DNA of 16,572 bases from Hydrogenothermaceae bacterium (GCA_012961365.1 DTZN01000203.1:1-16572); one strand, 5' to 3'. Shown: positions 7,043-13,772, numbered from the stretch's first letter. Translations and numbers: made by a program. Notes: a model not told the origin generated them from the letters alone.

Positions 7043-8429
7043 TTTATTTGTTTATCTTTTTATTGCTTTAGTTTTGGGAATCTTAACTAAAATTTTTATT
7101 ATTCCTGTTTCTATTCCCATTATATTGATTGTAGTTTTTGTAGGGTTATCAATTTTTCTTAAAGAATATATCTCTTTAATAAGTTTATTGATTACATCTT
7201 TCTTACTTGGAATTTATATAACTCCAAAACCTATAGATTTAAAAAAACTACCAAAAGGCAAACCTGTCTATCTAGAGTGTAAAGTTGTATCTTTTTTTCA
7301 AAATTACTATGGTAAGAGTAAATTTAATTGTAAAGTCTTATCATCAGAGTTAAAAGATTTAGAGGGAAAACAAATAACTGTAATTTCTAATCTAAAACCA
7401 GATTTTTTAAGTAATATATATGCACTTGGCAAAATAAAAACTAAATACGATAAAATTTATTTAAAAGCAGATATTCCATTTATAAAAGAAGAAAAAAGCA
7501 AATTTATAAGTTTAGTAAATAGTTTTAGAAACTATCTGATAGATTTATTTAAAAAGCAAACATTAAATCATCAAAGTTTTGCAATAGGAAATGCGTTAAT
7601 ATTTGGAGATAGGTCTTATATAGACAAAGAGACAAAAAATGCATATTTACAAACAGGTCTTATACATCTTTTAGCAATTAGCGGTTTTCATATTGCAATT
7701 ATATTTTCTGTAATTTTTTTGCTAATTTCTCCAATTTCAAAAAAACTTGCGTATATTACTACTATTTTGTTTTTATCAGTTTTTGTTTTTATATCAGGTT
7801 TTAAAATCCCAGTTGTAAGAGCTTCTATAGGAGGAATTTTTTTTGCTATTAGTAAAATAAAAGGTTATAAACTTAACTTTTTAAATTTACTTTTTTTTAT
7901 AGCCTTTATTTCTATTTTAGTAGAACCTTACACAATATTTTCTTTAAGTTTTCAGTTGTCATTTTTAGCAGTCTTAGGGATATTTTTAGTATGGCAGAAG
8001 TTGAGATTTAACATAAAGAATAAATTTTTAGATTTTATTTTAAAATCCTATATAACATCATTAGTTGCTTCTTTATTCATTTTACCTGTTTTACTTTTTA
8101 ATTTTGGTAAATTTTCTTTAATATCTATTTTGTTTACAACCCCTTTGATTGCTATTTTGTATCCTTATGTGTTTTTAGAAATTTTAAATCTTATTACACT
8201 TTTTCAAATCAAATTTTTGGTAAATGTAATGGATTATGTAGGAGTAATTTTTTCAAACTTAGTTAAGTGGTTAAGCAAATTTGAAATAATGATAACTAAT
8301 CATTATGTTTCTATTTTGTATTTAATTTTGTATTACTTAGCTTTAATTTTTATATACCTTTTACCTGTTAAGATAACATACTTTGTATTACTAAATATAC
8401 TGCTTTTTATATTTATCATTTCTATTTAA
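7035..8429 (+). CDS. comEC: ComEC/Rec2-family competence membrane protein, short form
   Basis: 464 residues. The competence domain is clear: IGNALIFGDRSYIDKET followed by TGLIHLLAISGFHIAII (207-223), the most conserved ComEC segment. Several hydrophobic helices follow to the end. The N terminus has two to three helices and a soluble beta-rich stretch (~75-150), as in the DUF4131/OB-fold part. ComEC forms the inner-membrane channel that takes single-stranded DNA into the cytoplasm during transformation. The C-terminal metallo-beta-lactamase-like domain found in long forms (~750 residues) is absent. The start ATG 7035 overlaps the exporter by 8 bases with no clear Shine-Dalgarno, so it may depend on translation of the exporter gene. 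Its TAA interlocks with the stop of the opposing gene (8426-8429). Confidence 0.87.
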   Translation: MDNLFVYLFIALVLGILTKIFIIPVSIPIILIVVFVGLSIFLKEYISLISLLITSFLLGIYITPKPIDLKKLPKGKPVYLECKVVSFFQNYYGKSKFNCKVLSSELKDLEGKQITVISNLKPDFLSNIYALGKIKTKYDKIYLKADIPFIKEEKSKFISLVNSFRNYLIDLFKKQTLNHQSFAIGNALIFGDRSYIDKETKNAYLQTGLIHLLAISGFHIAIIFSVIFLLISPISKKLAYITTILFLSVFVFISGFKIPVVRASIGGIFFAISKIKGYKLNFLNLLFFIAFISILVEPYTIFSLSFQLSFLAVLGIFLVWQKLRFNIKNKFLDFILKSYITSLVASLFILPVLLFNFGKFSLISILFTTPLIAILYPYVFLEILNLITLFQIKFLVNVMDYVGVIFSNLVKWLSKFEIMITNHYVSILYLILYYLALIFIYLLPVKITYFVLLNILLFIFIISI

Positions 8430-8734
8430 CCATTTCCTGTAAAATGTTTAAACAATAAATAAACTATAAAAATAATAGATGCAATTCCAACAATATTTAA
8501 AATTACTCTAAAGGCAAGACTAATAACTTTAAGGAATAAAATTAAAATAAACATTGCAAAAATAAACAAAATTATATCTCCTGTATTTCCTTCCATATAA
8601 GGTTTTAAATCTGGAGGAAGTTTTTCGGCTATTTCCTTTTTTATATTTTCTTTTTTTTCCTCAAATTTATTTAGATACTTATTAGGATTGTTAACAACAT
8701 CTTGCACTTTATTTATGTCAATATTTTCAGGCAT
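8426..8734 (-). CDS. Small membrane protein of unknown function
   Basis: 102 residues that I do not recognise. The first ~50 are charged and probably helical and soluble (DVVNNPNKY, then a KFEEKKENIKKEIAEKL run). Two adjacent membrane helices follow at about 52-70 and 74-95, ending in HFTGNG. A strong AAGGAGAT sits just before ATG 8732-8734, inside the end of the MATE gene, and the two genes overlap as ATGCCTGA (8 bases), so it is the last gene of the kdsC-methyltransferase-MATE set. Its stop interlocks with the ComEC stop. The good ribosome binding site and operon position argue that it is real. Confidence 0.72.
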   Translation of the reverse strand: MPENIDINKVQDVVNNPNKYLNKFEEKKENIKKEIAEKLPPDLKPYMEGNTGDIILFIFAMFILILFLKVISLAFRVILNIVGIASIIFIVYLLFKHFTGNG

Positions 8735-10046
8735 ATTTTATCTCCTTTACCCACTTATTTTTAGCAAAAATATACCATATGACGAATCCTTTTATGAATG
8801 TTTCGATAACCATTATCAGATATACTAAAAGTAAGTTTTTTAAAGTTATAGTTATAAAAAAAGCAGGTATAAGTCTAAAAATCCATAAACATAAAGTATT
8901 TATAGCTAAAGAAACTTTAGAAGCTCCTGAACCTCTTAAAGCTCCAGATAAAACAAAATCAATAGCTAAAGGAAATTGAGAAATAGCAACTACTTTCAAA
9001 TATAAAGATGCTTCTTTTATAGTTTTAGAGTCATTAGTAAATATATTTGCTAAACTATCTGAAAATAAAAATATAAAAACTCCAACGGTTTGCATGATAA
9101 ATGCACTTATATAAGCAGTTCTAAGTCCTAGTTTTTTTGCTTTTAAAATATTTTTTTCTCCTATACTTTGCCCTACAAGTGTCATTGCAGCAATTGCAAA
9201 TCCAAAGCCTGGCATAAATGCAAGTCCCTCAATTCTAAGTCCAATCTGATATCCAGCAAGGGTATAAACTCCATATTGGCTTATAATCCACACAAAAAGC
9301 ATAAAGGAACTATAAATAATAATCCTTTCTAAGCCAGAAGGAATACCTATTTGCAATGTTTTTTTTAATACTTTTTTATTAAATAAAGGTAAAAGCCCTA
9401 TTATTTGTCTTTTATATATAAGAACTAAATAAATTATAACTTCTGATATATAAGCAATTGATGTTGCTATTGCAGCTCCCCTTACTTCAAGTCTAGGAAA
9501 ACCAAAATTCCCAAAAATTAAAAGAAAATCAAGAATCGTATTTATTATATTTCCGACAATTCCAATTATTAATGGTGTTTTTGTATCTCCGTATCCATTA
9601 GAAGTAGAAACAAAAACAGCTCCAACAAATAAGAAAGGAACAGAAAAACTTAATACTTTTATGTAATCAGAAGATAAATTTAAGACAATTTCGTTATCTG
9701 TAAAAGTAGAAAAAAACAATTTCGAAAACAAAAATAGGAAAACGGTAAAAGGAATAGAAAAAATTAAAGATACAATGGCATTTGTAAAAGTAGCAACTTT
9801 AGCATTATTTATTCTTTTTGCTCCTACAAATTGGGCAATAATTGAGCTTGTTCCAACACTAAAAATTGTTATAGATGCATATAAAAAACCAATCAGTTGC
9901 ATAGATAGTCCCACACCTGCTATAGCTTGAGGAGAAATCCTGCCAATAAATAGCATATCAACAAGAATTTGAAGCATATCCAAAAAGTTGTTTAAAGCGG
10001 CAGGAAGGGCTATAGCAAAGATTTTTTTTGTATCTTTGTCTAGCAT
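8727..10046 (-). CDS. MATE-family efflux transporter
   Basis: 439 residues with about twelve hydrophobic segments in two repeated halves. Diagnostic stretches are IALPAALNNFLDMLQILVD at the N terminus (shown in part), AIAGVGLSMQ, the GYGDTKTPL segment near 151-159, and in the second half GFGFAIAAMTLVGQSIGEKN and GALRGSGASK. MATE proteins expel cationic compounds or metabolites using H+ or Na+; no substrate can be inferred. The start ATG 10044-10046 overlaps the methyltransferase by 7 bases and lacks a clear Shine-Dalgarno, suggesting coupled translation. Being in the kdsC operon may hint at an envelope-related cargo, as MATE relatives (MOP superfamily) include glycolipid flippases, but the sequence style is of the drug-efflux branch. 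Confidence 0.93.
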   Translation of the reverse strand: MLDKDTKKIFAIALPAALNNFLDMLQILVDMLFIGRISPQAIAGVGLSMQLIGFLYASITIFSVGTSSIIAQFVGAKRINNAKVATFTNAIVSLIFSIPFTVFLFLFSKLFFSTFTDNEIVLNLSSDYIKVLSFSVPFLFVGAVFVSTSNGYGDTKTPLIIGIVGNIINTILDFLLIFGNFGFPRLEVRGAAIATSIAYISEVIIYLVLIYKRQIIGLLPLFNKKVLKKTLQIGIPSGLERIIIYSSFMLFVWIISQYGVYTLAGYQIGLRIEGLAFMPGFGFAIAAMTLVGQSIGEKNILKAKKLGLRTAYISAFIMQTVGVFIFLFSDSLANIFTNDSKTIKEASLYLKVVAISQFPLAIDFVLSGALRGSGASKVSLAINTLCLWIFRLIPAFFITITLKNLLLVYLIMVIETFIKGFVIWYIFAKNKWVKEIKYA

Positions 10047-10579
10047 ACTTTTTTAGCAACTAAATAAGCTTTTCTTTCTTCTTTTGATACATCTTTTTCT
10101 TCATAAAATATGATATGAAAGTCTAAAAATAGTCTTAGAAGTTCATTAGGTCTTAGATAATAAAACTTATTTTTTCTTTTTTGAGAAAGAATAAAAGTTT
10201 CAAAAATAACAATTCCACCTGTTTTTAAAGCCTCTTTAATAGAAGGAATTAAGTTTCTATTTAGAAAATTTACATTTACAATTAGTTCATATTTATTTTC
10301 TTCCAAATTATATTCATCTAAATCTGCAATAATGGTATTAATATGTGGATTTTTTCCTTTTAGTATTTTTATTGCAACATCAGATATATCTATTGCATCA
10401 ACACTAAAACCCTTATTCGCAAGAAATATAGCATTTCTACCAGTCCCACAGGCTATATCTAAGGCATTTCCTACTTTTGCTATTGAATAAAATTTTTCTA
10501 AAATTTCGGAAGGGTTTTCTTCTATATATTGCTTTTTATTATATTTTTTATTCCATTTTTCTTTATCAGTGCTTGCCAT
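10040..10579 (-). CDS. Class I SAM-dependent methyltransferase, small
   Basis: 179 residues with a Rossmann core: motif I ALDIACGTGRNAIFLA (39-54), the ribose-binding acidic turn VDAIDIS (60-66), motif II/III region IIADLDEY (83-90), and a post-core YLRPNELLRLF segment (141-151). This arrangement is like TehB-type and related small-molecule methyltransferases; no substrate can be named. The start ATG 10577-10579 has AGAGG seven bases upstream, inside the end of kdsC, with which it overlaps by 14 bases, and it overlaps the MATE gene by 7. The tight overlaps imply that kdsC, this gene, the MATE gene and the small membrane protein are made together. Confidence 0.88.
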   Translation of the reverse strand: MASTDKEKWNKKYNKKQYIEENPSEILEKFYSIAKVGNALDIACGTGRNAIFLANKGFSVDAIDISDVAIKILKGKNPHINTIIADLDEYNLEENKYELIVNVNFLNRNLIPSIKEALKTGGIVIFETFILSQKRKNKFYYLRPNELLRLFLDFHIIFYEEKDVSKEERKAYLVAKKVC

Positions 10580-11096
10580 TTATAAACCTCTCAATAGCAA
10601 TATCCAGTTCGTTTCTATATTTTAGAAGTAAATTAATAACTTCTCTAACGGCACCATTTCCACCGGATTTTTTGGTTATGTAATCACAAATTTTTTTCAC
10701 TTCAGGGATAGCATTTTTAACAGCTACAGATATACCAACTTTTTTTAAAACAGGGATATCTATAACATCATCTCCAATAAATAATATATTCTCGTCATTT
10801 ACATTAAATATTTTCTTTATTTCCTCATAAGCTTCTTCTTTTTTTATTTTTCCTTGAAATAAGATATCTATTTTTAAATCTTTTATTCTTTTTTCCAAAA
10901 TTTCTGACTTTCTTCCTGTAATTACAGCAGTTTTTATACCAATAACTTTAAGTAAACCAATTCCTAAACCATCTTGGACACAAAATTCCTTTATTTCTTC
11001 TCCATTTTTTGTATAAATAACCTTTCCATCGGTTAAAACACCATCTACATCCATAATAAAAACTTTTATTTTTTTAGCTTTTTCTATACTAAACAT
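10566..11096 (-). CDS. kdsC: 3-deoxy-D-manno-octulosonate 8-phosphate phosphatase
   Basis: HAD-superfamily enzyme that dephosphorylates KDO-8-phosphate to KDO, needed for the inner core of lipopolysaccharide. From ATG 11094-11096 it is 176 residues, the usual size. Motifs: DVDGVLTDG with Asp16/Asp18, the cap-less family's YTKNGEE and FCVQDGLG segments, TGRKSEI (60-66), GDDVIDIPVL (108-117) and the C-terminal GGNGAVREV (145-153) typical of KdsC. The frame is open further upstream to 11195, but that stretch covers a hairpin and the leader and does not resemble the family. AAGAGG precedes the chosen ATG by ten bases. It heads a minus-strand operon whose promoter is at 11222-11249, with an intrinsic terminator between promoter and gene. 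Confidence 0.94.
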   Translation of the reverse strand: MFSIEKAKKIKVFIMDVDGVLTDGKVIYTKNGEEIKEFCVQDGLGIGLLKVIGIKTAVITGRKSEILEKRIKDLKIDILFQGKIKKEEAYEEIKKIFNVNDENILFIGDDVIDIPVLKKVGISVAVKNAIPEVKKICDYITKKSGGNGAVREVINLLLKYRNELDIAIERFINGKH

Positions 11097-11144
11097 TTGA
11101 CATATACCTCTTGATATGATATTTATTAGGTTAGGTGTAATAAA

Positions 11145-11169
11145 TAAAAAAGCCCTCTTTTCGAGGGCT
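11145..11169 (-). terminator. Intrinsic terminator in the kdsC leader
   Basis: On the minus strand AGCCCTC-GAAAA-GAGGGCT (7-bp stem, 11151-11169) is followed at once by TTTTTT (11145-11150) and ATTTATT. It lies about 50 bases before the kdsC start and about 45 bases after the expected transcription start, so it either ends a small RNA or acts as an attenuator. Confidence 0.8.
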
Positions 11170-11216
11170 AAAAATACGTAAACTGGTAGGCACAAAAACC
11201 TTTAGGAGGGTAGCTA
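11145..11216 (-). ncRNA. Short leader or small RNA between the kdsC promoter and its terminator
   Basis: Transcription from the promoter at 11222-11249 should begin near 11213-11216 and give ~65-70 nt ending in the terminator. The RNA begins with a C-rich CUACCCUCC stretch and contains GGUUUUUGUGCC and CCUACCAGUUUACG. The CCCUC near its start (11206-11210) could pair with GAGGG in the 3' arm of the terminator stem (11153-11157), giving an alternative antitermination fold. I do not recognise any known riboswitch class. No reading frame with a ribosome binding site is seen inside it. Confidence 0.45.
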
Positions 11217-11221
11217 TATAT

Positions 11222-11249
11222 ATTATATAACAATATTCTTATATTTCAA
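11222..11249 (-). promoter_or_regulatory. Promoter for the kdsC leader and operon
   Basis: On the minus strand TTGAAA (11244-11249) and a perfect TATAAT (11222-11227) are 16 bases apart. It points at the kdsC operon. No comparably good promoter lies between the leader terminator and kdsC. Confidence 0.7.
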
Positions 11250-11334
11250 AATAAAATACTGCAATTAAATATTTTAATAATAATAATATTTACCGAAAAG
11301 ATTTAATATTAACGGTTTGGAGGTTTCTAATAAA

Positions 11335-11733
11335 ATGAATAAAATTGTTAAATTGGTAGCTTTAGGGTCTACAATTACTTTTTTATCAATATCCTGTGCA
11401 ACAAAAGATTATGTTCAACAACAATTAAAACCAGTTAAAGAAAAGGTTCAAGAACTTGATAAGAGACTTACAAAGGTAGAAAATGAATTAGCTATTTTAA
11501 AAGGAAATGTTAATCTAAATAAAAATAAGATTGAAGCTTTAGAAAAAGAACATGAAGAGATTAAAGAAAAATTAAAACAACTTGAAAATAAAACAAAGCA
11601 TGCTTATGGTAGAGCAGAAGTTGCAAGTAAAAAAGCAGATAGAAATGCAGAAGCTATTAGAGAATTAGAAGAAGAATTGAAAAAAACAAGTGAAAATGTC
11701 CAAAAGGTAATAGAAAAAGGTTTAAGAAAGTAG
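11335..11733 (+). CDS. Coiled-coil lipoprotein, possibly Braun (Lpp)-like
   Basis: 132 residues from ATG 11335, preceded by GGAGG (11319-11323); the frame could extend to TTG 11317, but that lies over the ribosome binding site. The N terminus (MNKIVKLVALG..., hydrophobic to FLSISC) is a lipoprotein signal with Cys21 as the lipidated residue, although the -3 position (Ser) is not ideal. The rest is one long heptad-repeat coiled coil, with a RAEVASKKADRNAEAI stretch reminiscent of the alanine-rich part of E. coli Lpp. The protein ends ...GLRK: Lpp also ends in Arg-Lys, and there the last lysine is joined to peptidoglycan by L,D-transpeptidases. An L,D-transpeptidase gene converges on it, overlapping by 12 bases. 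Lpp-like tethering is inference; a structural periplasmic spacer is the alternative. Confidence 0.85.
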   Translation: MNKIVKLVALGSTITFLSISCATKDYVQQQLKPVKEKVQELDKRLTKVENELAILKGNVNLNKNKIEALEKEHEEIKEKLKQLENKTKHAYGRAEVASKKADRNAEAIRELEEELKKTSENVQKVIEKGLRK

Positions 11734-12984
11734 GTAGAGGAAGAAAGCACTTCCTCGCTTTTCCTTTTTTAAATATTGCCAAAAGTATTTATCTATATTT
11801 TTTATAGGATTTAAATATTCTAATTCTTTTTTTCTTCCATGAATTTCTATAATTTTTTCTTTATTGCTTAGTTTTATAAATTTTTCATATATAACAACTT
11901 TTGTCCCAATATTTACAAGTTCATATAATCTTTCAATATCTTTGTTAAATAATCTTATACATCCATGACTTACCTTTAAGCCAACACCAAAATTTTTATT
12001 TGTTCCATGTATCAGGTAGGTAGAACTATCTAATCTCATAGCTCTTGTTCCGAGAGGATTATTTTCTCCCGGAGGAACAATATCTGGTAGATTCGGATTT
12101 TCTTCCTTTATGTTTTTAGGCACATACCAACTAGGATTTTCTCTTTTTTCGCTTATATGGAATTTTCCTACAGGAGATTTATTGTCATCTGTTCCTATCC
12201 CAATTGGAAATGTAATTATATAGCCTTTGTTATCAACTTTAATTAAATAATACAACCTTTTTTCAATAAGATTTATGTAAATCTCATTAAATTTAGGATT
12301 TTTAGCAGGAATTAGCCTTTTTCTAGGTATTAAAACAGCCATATTTTTCCTTATATTAAAAGGATTAAGTAAAGGGTTTGCTTCCCTTAGCTCATCGTAT
12401 CCTGTGTCAGTTATGTATCCTATTTCATAAAAAGTTAAGTTATCTTTGGAAAAATAAATTTTATTTTCACCAAAAAGTCTACTACCTTCATACAGAAATA
12501 CATTTACCTGTGGTGTAAACTTATTAAGTTTTTTTGGTAATTTAAAGGTTTTTCTCTTTTTTAGTAAATAAGAGAATTTTTCTTTTATGTTAGATACATC
12601 TTTTTTCTTTAAAAGTAAAAGATTATATCCATTAACAAAGATTTTCTTTTGAAAATCTAAAGGAATGTATTTTCTTTCTTGATATAGCCTATTTAAAACA
12701 ATATGCTCCATACTCCATACATTTTTTGTTCTAAAATAAACATTACTTAAAAGCTCTAAGATATACTTTCTCTTTGGATTGTTTTTTGAAGATAATTTTA
12801 AAAATTCCCTACACTTTTTTTCGGTAATGTTATATAATCCCTCATTATAGCTCTTAAAGGCTATTTTAAAAATTTGATTTAATTTACCTTTTCCAGTTTC
12901 TTTAAATGCTACGTCTAAAAGGTTATCTATATTTGTTGCAAAAGATGTATAAAAGATAAAAAGTATTAATAAGTATTTTTTCAT
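11722..12984 (-). CDS. L,D-transpeptidase (YkuD/ErfK type) with N-terminal helical region
   Basis: 420 residues. A signal peptide (KKYLLILFIFYTSFA, ~1-17) sends it to the periplasm. Residues ~20-150 are an alpha-helical, possibly TPR-like region. A LysM-like stretch (YEIGYITDTGYDELREANP, ~186-204, continuing to VLIP) follows, as in ErfK/YbiS relatives, then the YkuD domain (~234-370) with His326 in IHGT and the active site SHGCIR (339-344, Cys342). Such enzymes form 3-3 peptidoglycan cross-links or attach lipoproteins to the wall. The neighbouring coiled-coil lipoprotein with a C-terminal lysine suggests the second role. The start ATG is 12982-12984. The C-terminal tail (EKRGSAFFLYLLS) is encoded over the terminator of the opposing gene and may not be functional. 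Confidence 0.92.
   Translation of the reverse strand: MKKYLLILFIFYTSFATNIDNLLDVAFKETGKGKLNQIFKIAFKSYNEGLYNITEKKCREFLKLSSKNNPKRKYILELLSNVYFRTKNVWSMEHIVLNRLYQERKYIPLDFQKKIFVNGYNLLLLKKKDVSNIKEKFSYLLKKRKTFKLPKKLNKFTPQVNVFLYEGSRLFGENKIYFSKDNLTFYEIGYITDTGYDELREANPLLNPFNIRKNMAVLIPRKRLIPAKNPKFNEIYINLIEKRLYYLIKVDNKGYIITFPIGIGTDDNKSPVGKFHISEKRENPSWYVPKNIKEENPNLPDIVPPGENNPLGTRAMRLDSSTYLIHGTNKNFGVGLKVSHGCIRLFNKDIERLYELVNIGTKVVIYEKFIKLSNKEKIIEIHGRKKELEYLNPIKNIDKYFWQYLKKEKRGSAFFLYLLS
11737..11770 (+). terminator. Terminator of the coiled-coil lipoprotein gene, inside the transpeptidase 3' end
   Basis: GAGGAAG (11737-11743), loop AAAGCA, CTTCCTC (11750-11756), then GCTTTTCCTTTTTT. It begins 4 bases past the lipoprotein stop and lies fully within the last codons of the opposing L,D-transpeptidase gene, so the same bases code for that protein's C terminus. 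Confidence 0.8.
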
Positions 12985-13000
12985 TCTCTGCTTTCTTATG

Positions 13001-13025
13001 TATAATTGACTTTATATCAATTATA
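13001..13025. repeat. Inverted repeat between the transpeptidase gene and folK
   Basis: TATAATTGA (13001-13009) and TCAATTATA (13017-13025) form a perfect 9-bp inverted repeat with a 7-base spacer, in the 62-base gap between divergent genes. It overlaps promoter-like sequence (TTGACT at 13006-13011 and TATCAA 17 bases on, plus strand). It could be an operator, but all-AT palindromes are frequent here. Confidence 0.35.
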
Positions 13026-13046
13026 TATTATCAAGGAATTGGGTTA

Positions 13047-13526
13047 ATGTACAAAATTTTTTTAGGGCTTGGTTCTAATGTGGGAGATAAAATAGAAAAT
13101 ATAAAAAAGGCTATATTCTTTTTAAAAAAACATATTACTGATATACAGATTGCACCTTTTTATATTTCAAAAGCTATAGGATATGAAAATCAGGAAAATT
13201 TTATAAATACAGTCTTGAAAGGATACACAGTTTTAAGCCCTCTAGAGCTTTTAGATTTTACAAAAAGTGTAGAAAAAAAAGTTGGAAGAGTTTACAGATT
13301 TCATTGGGGGCCTAGGGAAATAGATATAGATATACTTTTTTTTGATAATTTAGTGATAGATATGGAAAATCTCAAAATTCCACATCCAAGGCTTCATGAA
13401 AGGGATTTTGTTTTAGTTCCATTGAAAGATTTAGATGAAAACTTTATTCATCCAATTTTTAATAAAACTGTAAAAGAATTGAATAAAGATTTAAAAATAA
13501 AAAGCATTATAGATAAGTTAGATTAA
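13047..13526 (+). CDS. folK: 2-amino-4-hydroxy-6-hydroxymethyldihydropteridine pyrophosphokinase
   Basis: Cytoplasmic folate-pathway enzyme that transfers pyrophosphate from ATP to 6-hydroxymethyl-dihydropterin before dihydropteroate synthase. The 159-residue length is normal. Signatures are GLGSNVGDK (7-15), the WGPREIDIDILFF segment (87-99) with the two magnesium-binding aspartates (Asp93, Asp95), and IPHPRLHERDFVL (111-123). The start ATG 13047 has AAGGA nine bases upstream. It stands alone: the transpeptidase gene is divergent, and the next gene, tRNA-Phe, is on the opposite strand and abuts it, the folK stop ending at 13526 and the tRNA CCA end starting at 13527. No other folate gene is in the window. 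Confidence 0.95.
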   Translation: MYKIFLGLGSNVGDKIENIKKAIFFLKKHITDIQIAPFYISKAIGYENQENFINTVLKGYTVLSPLELLDFTKSVEKKVGRVYRFHWGPREIDIDILFFDNLVIDMENLKIPHPRLHERDFVLVPLKDLDENFIHPIFNKTVKELNKDLKIKSIIDKLD

Positions 13527-13602
13527 TGGTGGCCAAGGGCGGAATCGAACCGCCGACACCGCGGTTTTCAGCCGCGTGCTCTACCAACTGAGCTACCTGG
13601 CC
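13527..13602 (-). tRNA. tRNA-Phe (GAA)
   Basis: Minus-strand cloverleaf: acceptor GGCCAGG/CTTGGCC (one G-U pair), D arm GCTC...GAGC, anticodon stem CGCGG/CCGCG with loop CTGAAAA (anticodon GAA), T arm GGCGG-TTCGATT-CCGCC, discriminator A (13530) and encoded CCA (13527-13529). Confidence 0.96.
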
Positions 13603-13612
13603 ACATACATAT

Positions 13613-13641
13613 ATTATATATCTGCCTTTTATACCTGTAAA
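13613..13641 (-). promoter_or_regulatory. Promoter of tRNA-Phe
   Basis: On the minus strand TTTACA (13636-13641), 17 bases, TATAAT (13613-13618). It lies between tRNA-Leu and tRNA-Phe, so tRNA-Phe can be expressed independently even though both genes read the same way. Confidence 0.7.
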
Positions 13642-13642
13642 G

Positions 13643-13729
13643 TGGTGCGAGAGGCGGGAATCGAACCCGCACGGCCTTGCGGCCAAGGGATTTTAAGTCC
13701 CTCGCGTCTGCCAGTTCCGCCACTCTCGC
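13643..13729 (-). tRNA. tRNA-Leu (TAA)
   Basis: Minus-strand cloverleaf of class II: acceptor GCGAGAG/CTCTCGC, anticodon stem AGGGA/TCCCT with loop CTTAAAA (anticodon TAA), long variable arm TGGCCGCAAGGCCG, T arm GCGGG-TTCGATT-CCCGC, discriminator A (13646) and encoded CCA (13643-13645). Confidence 0.96.
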
Positions 13730-13743
13730 AAACAGGGAATAAT

Positions 13744-13772
13744 ATTATATGCATAAAATTAATTTAAATCAA
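13744..13772 (-). promoter_or_regulatory. Promoter of tRNA-Leu
   Basis: On the minus strand TTGATT (13767-13772), 17 bases, TATAAT (13744-13749), about 15 bases before the tRNA. Confidence 0.75.

Noticed and set aside
8779..8979. Plus-strand ORF of 66 codons
   Set aside because: Antisense to well-conserved MATE coding sequence.
11097..11195. N-terminal extension of kdsC to 11195
   Set aside because: Translates the leader and terminator hairpin; KdsC proteins start near the chosen ATG.
13576..13767. Plus-strand ORF of 63 codons
   Set aside because: Antisense through tRNA-Phe and tRNA-Leu; typical false ORF over tRNA genes.
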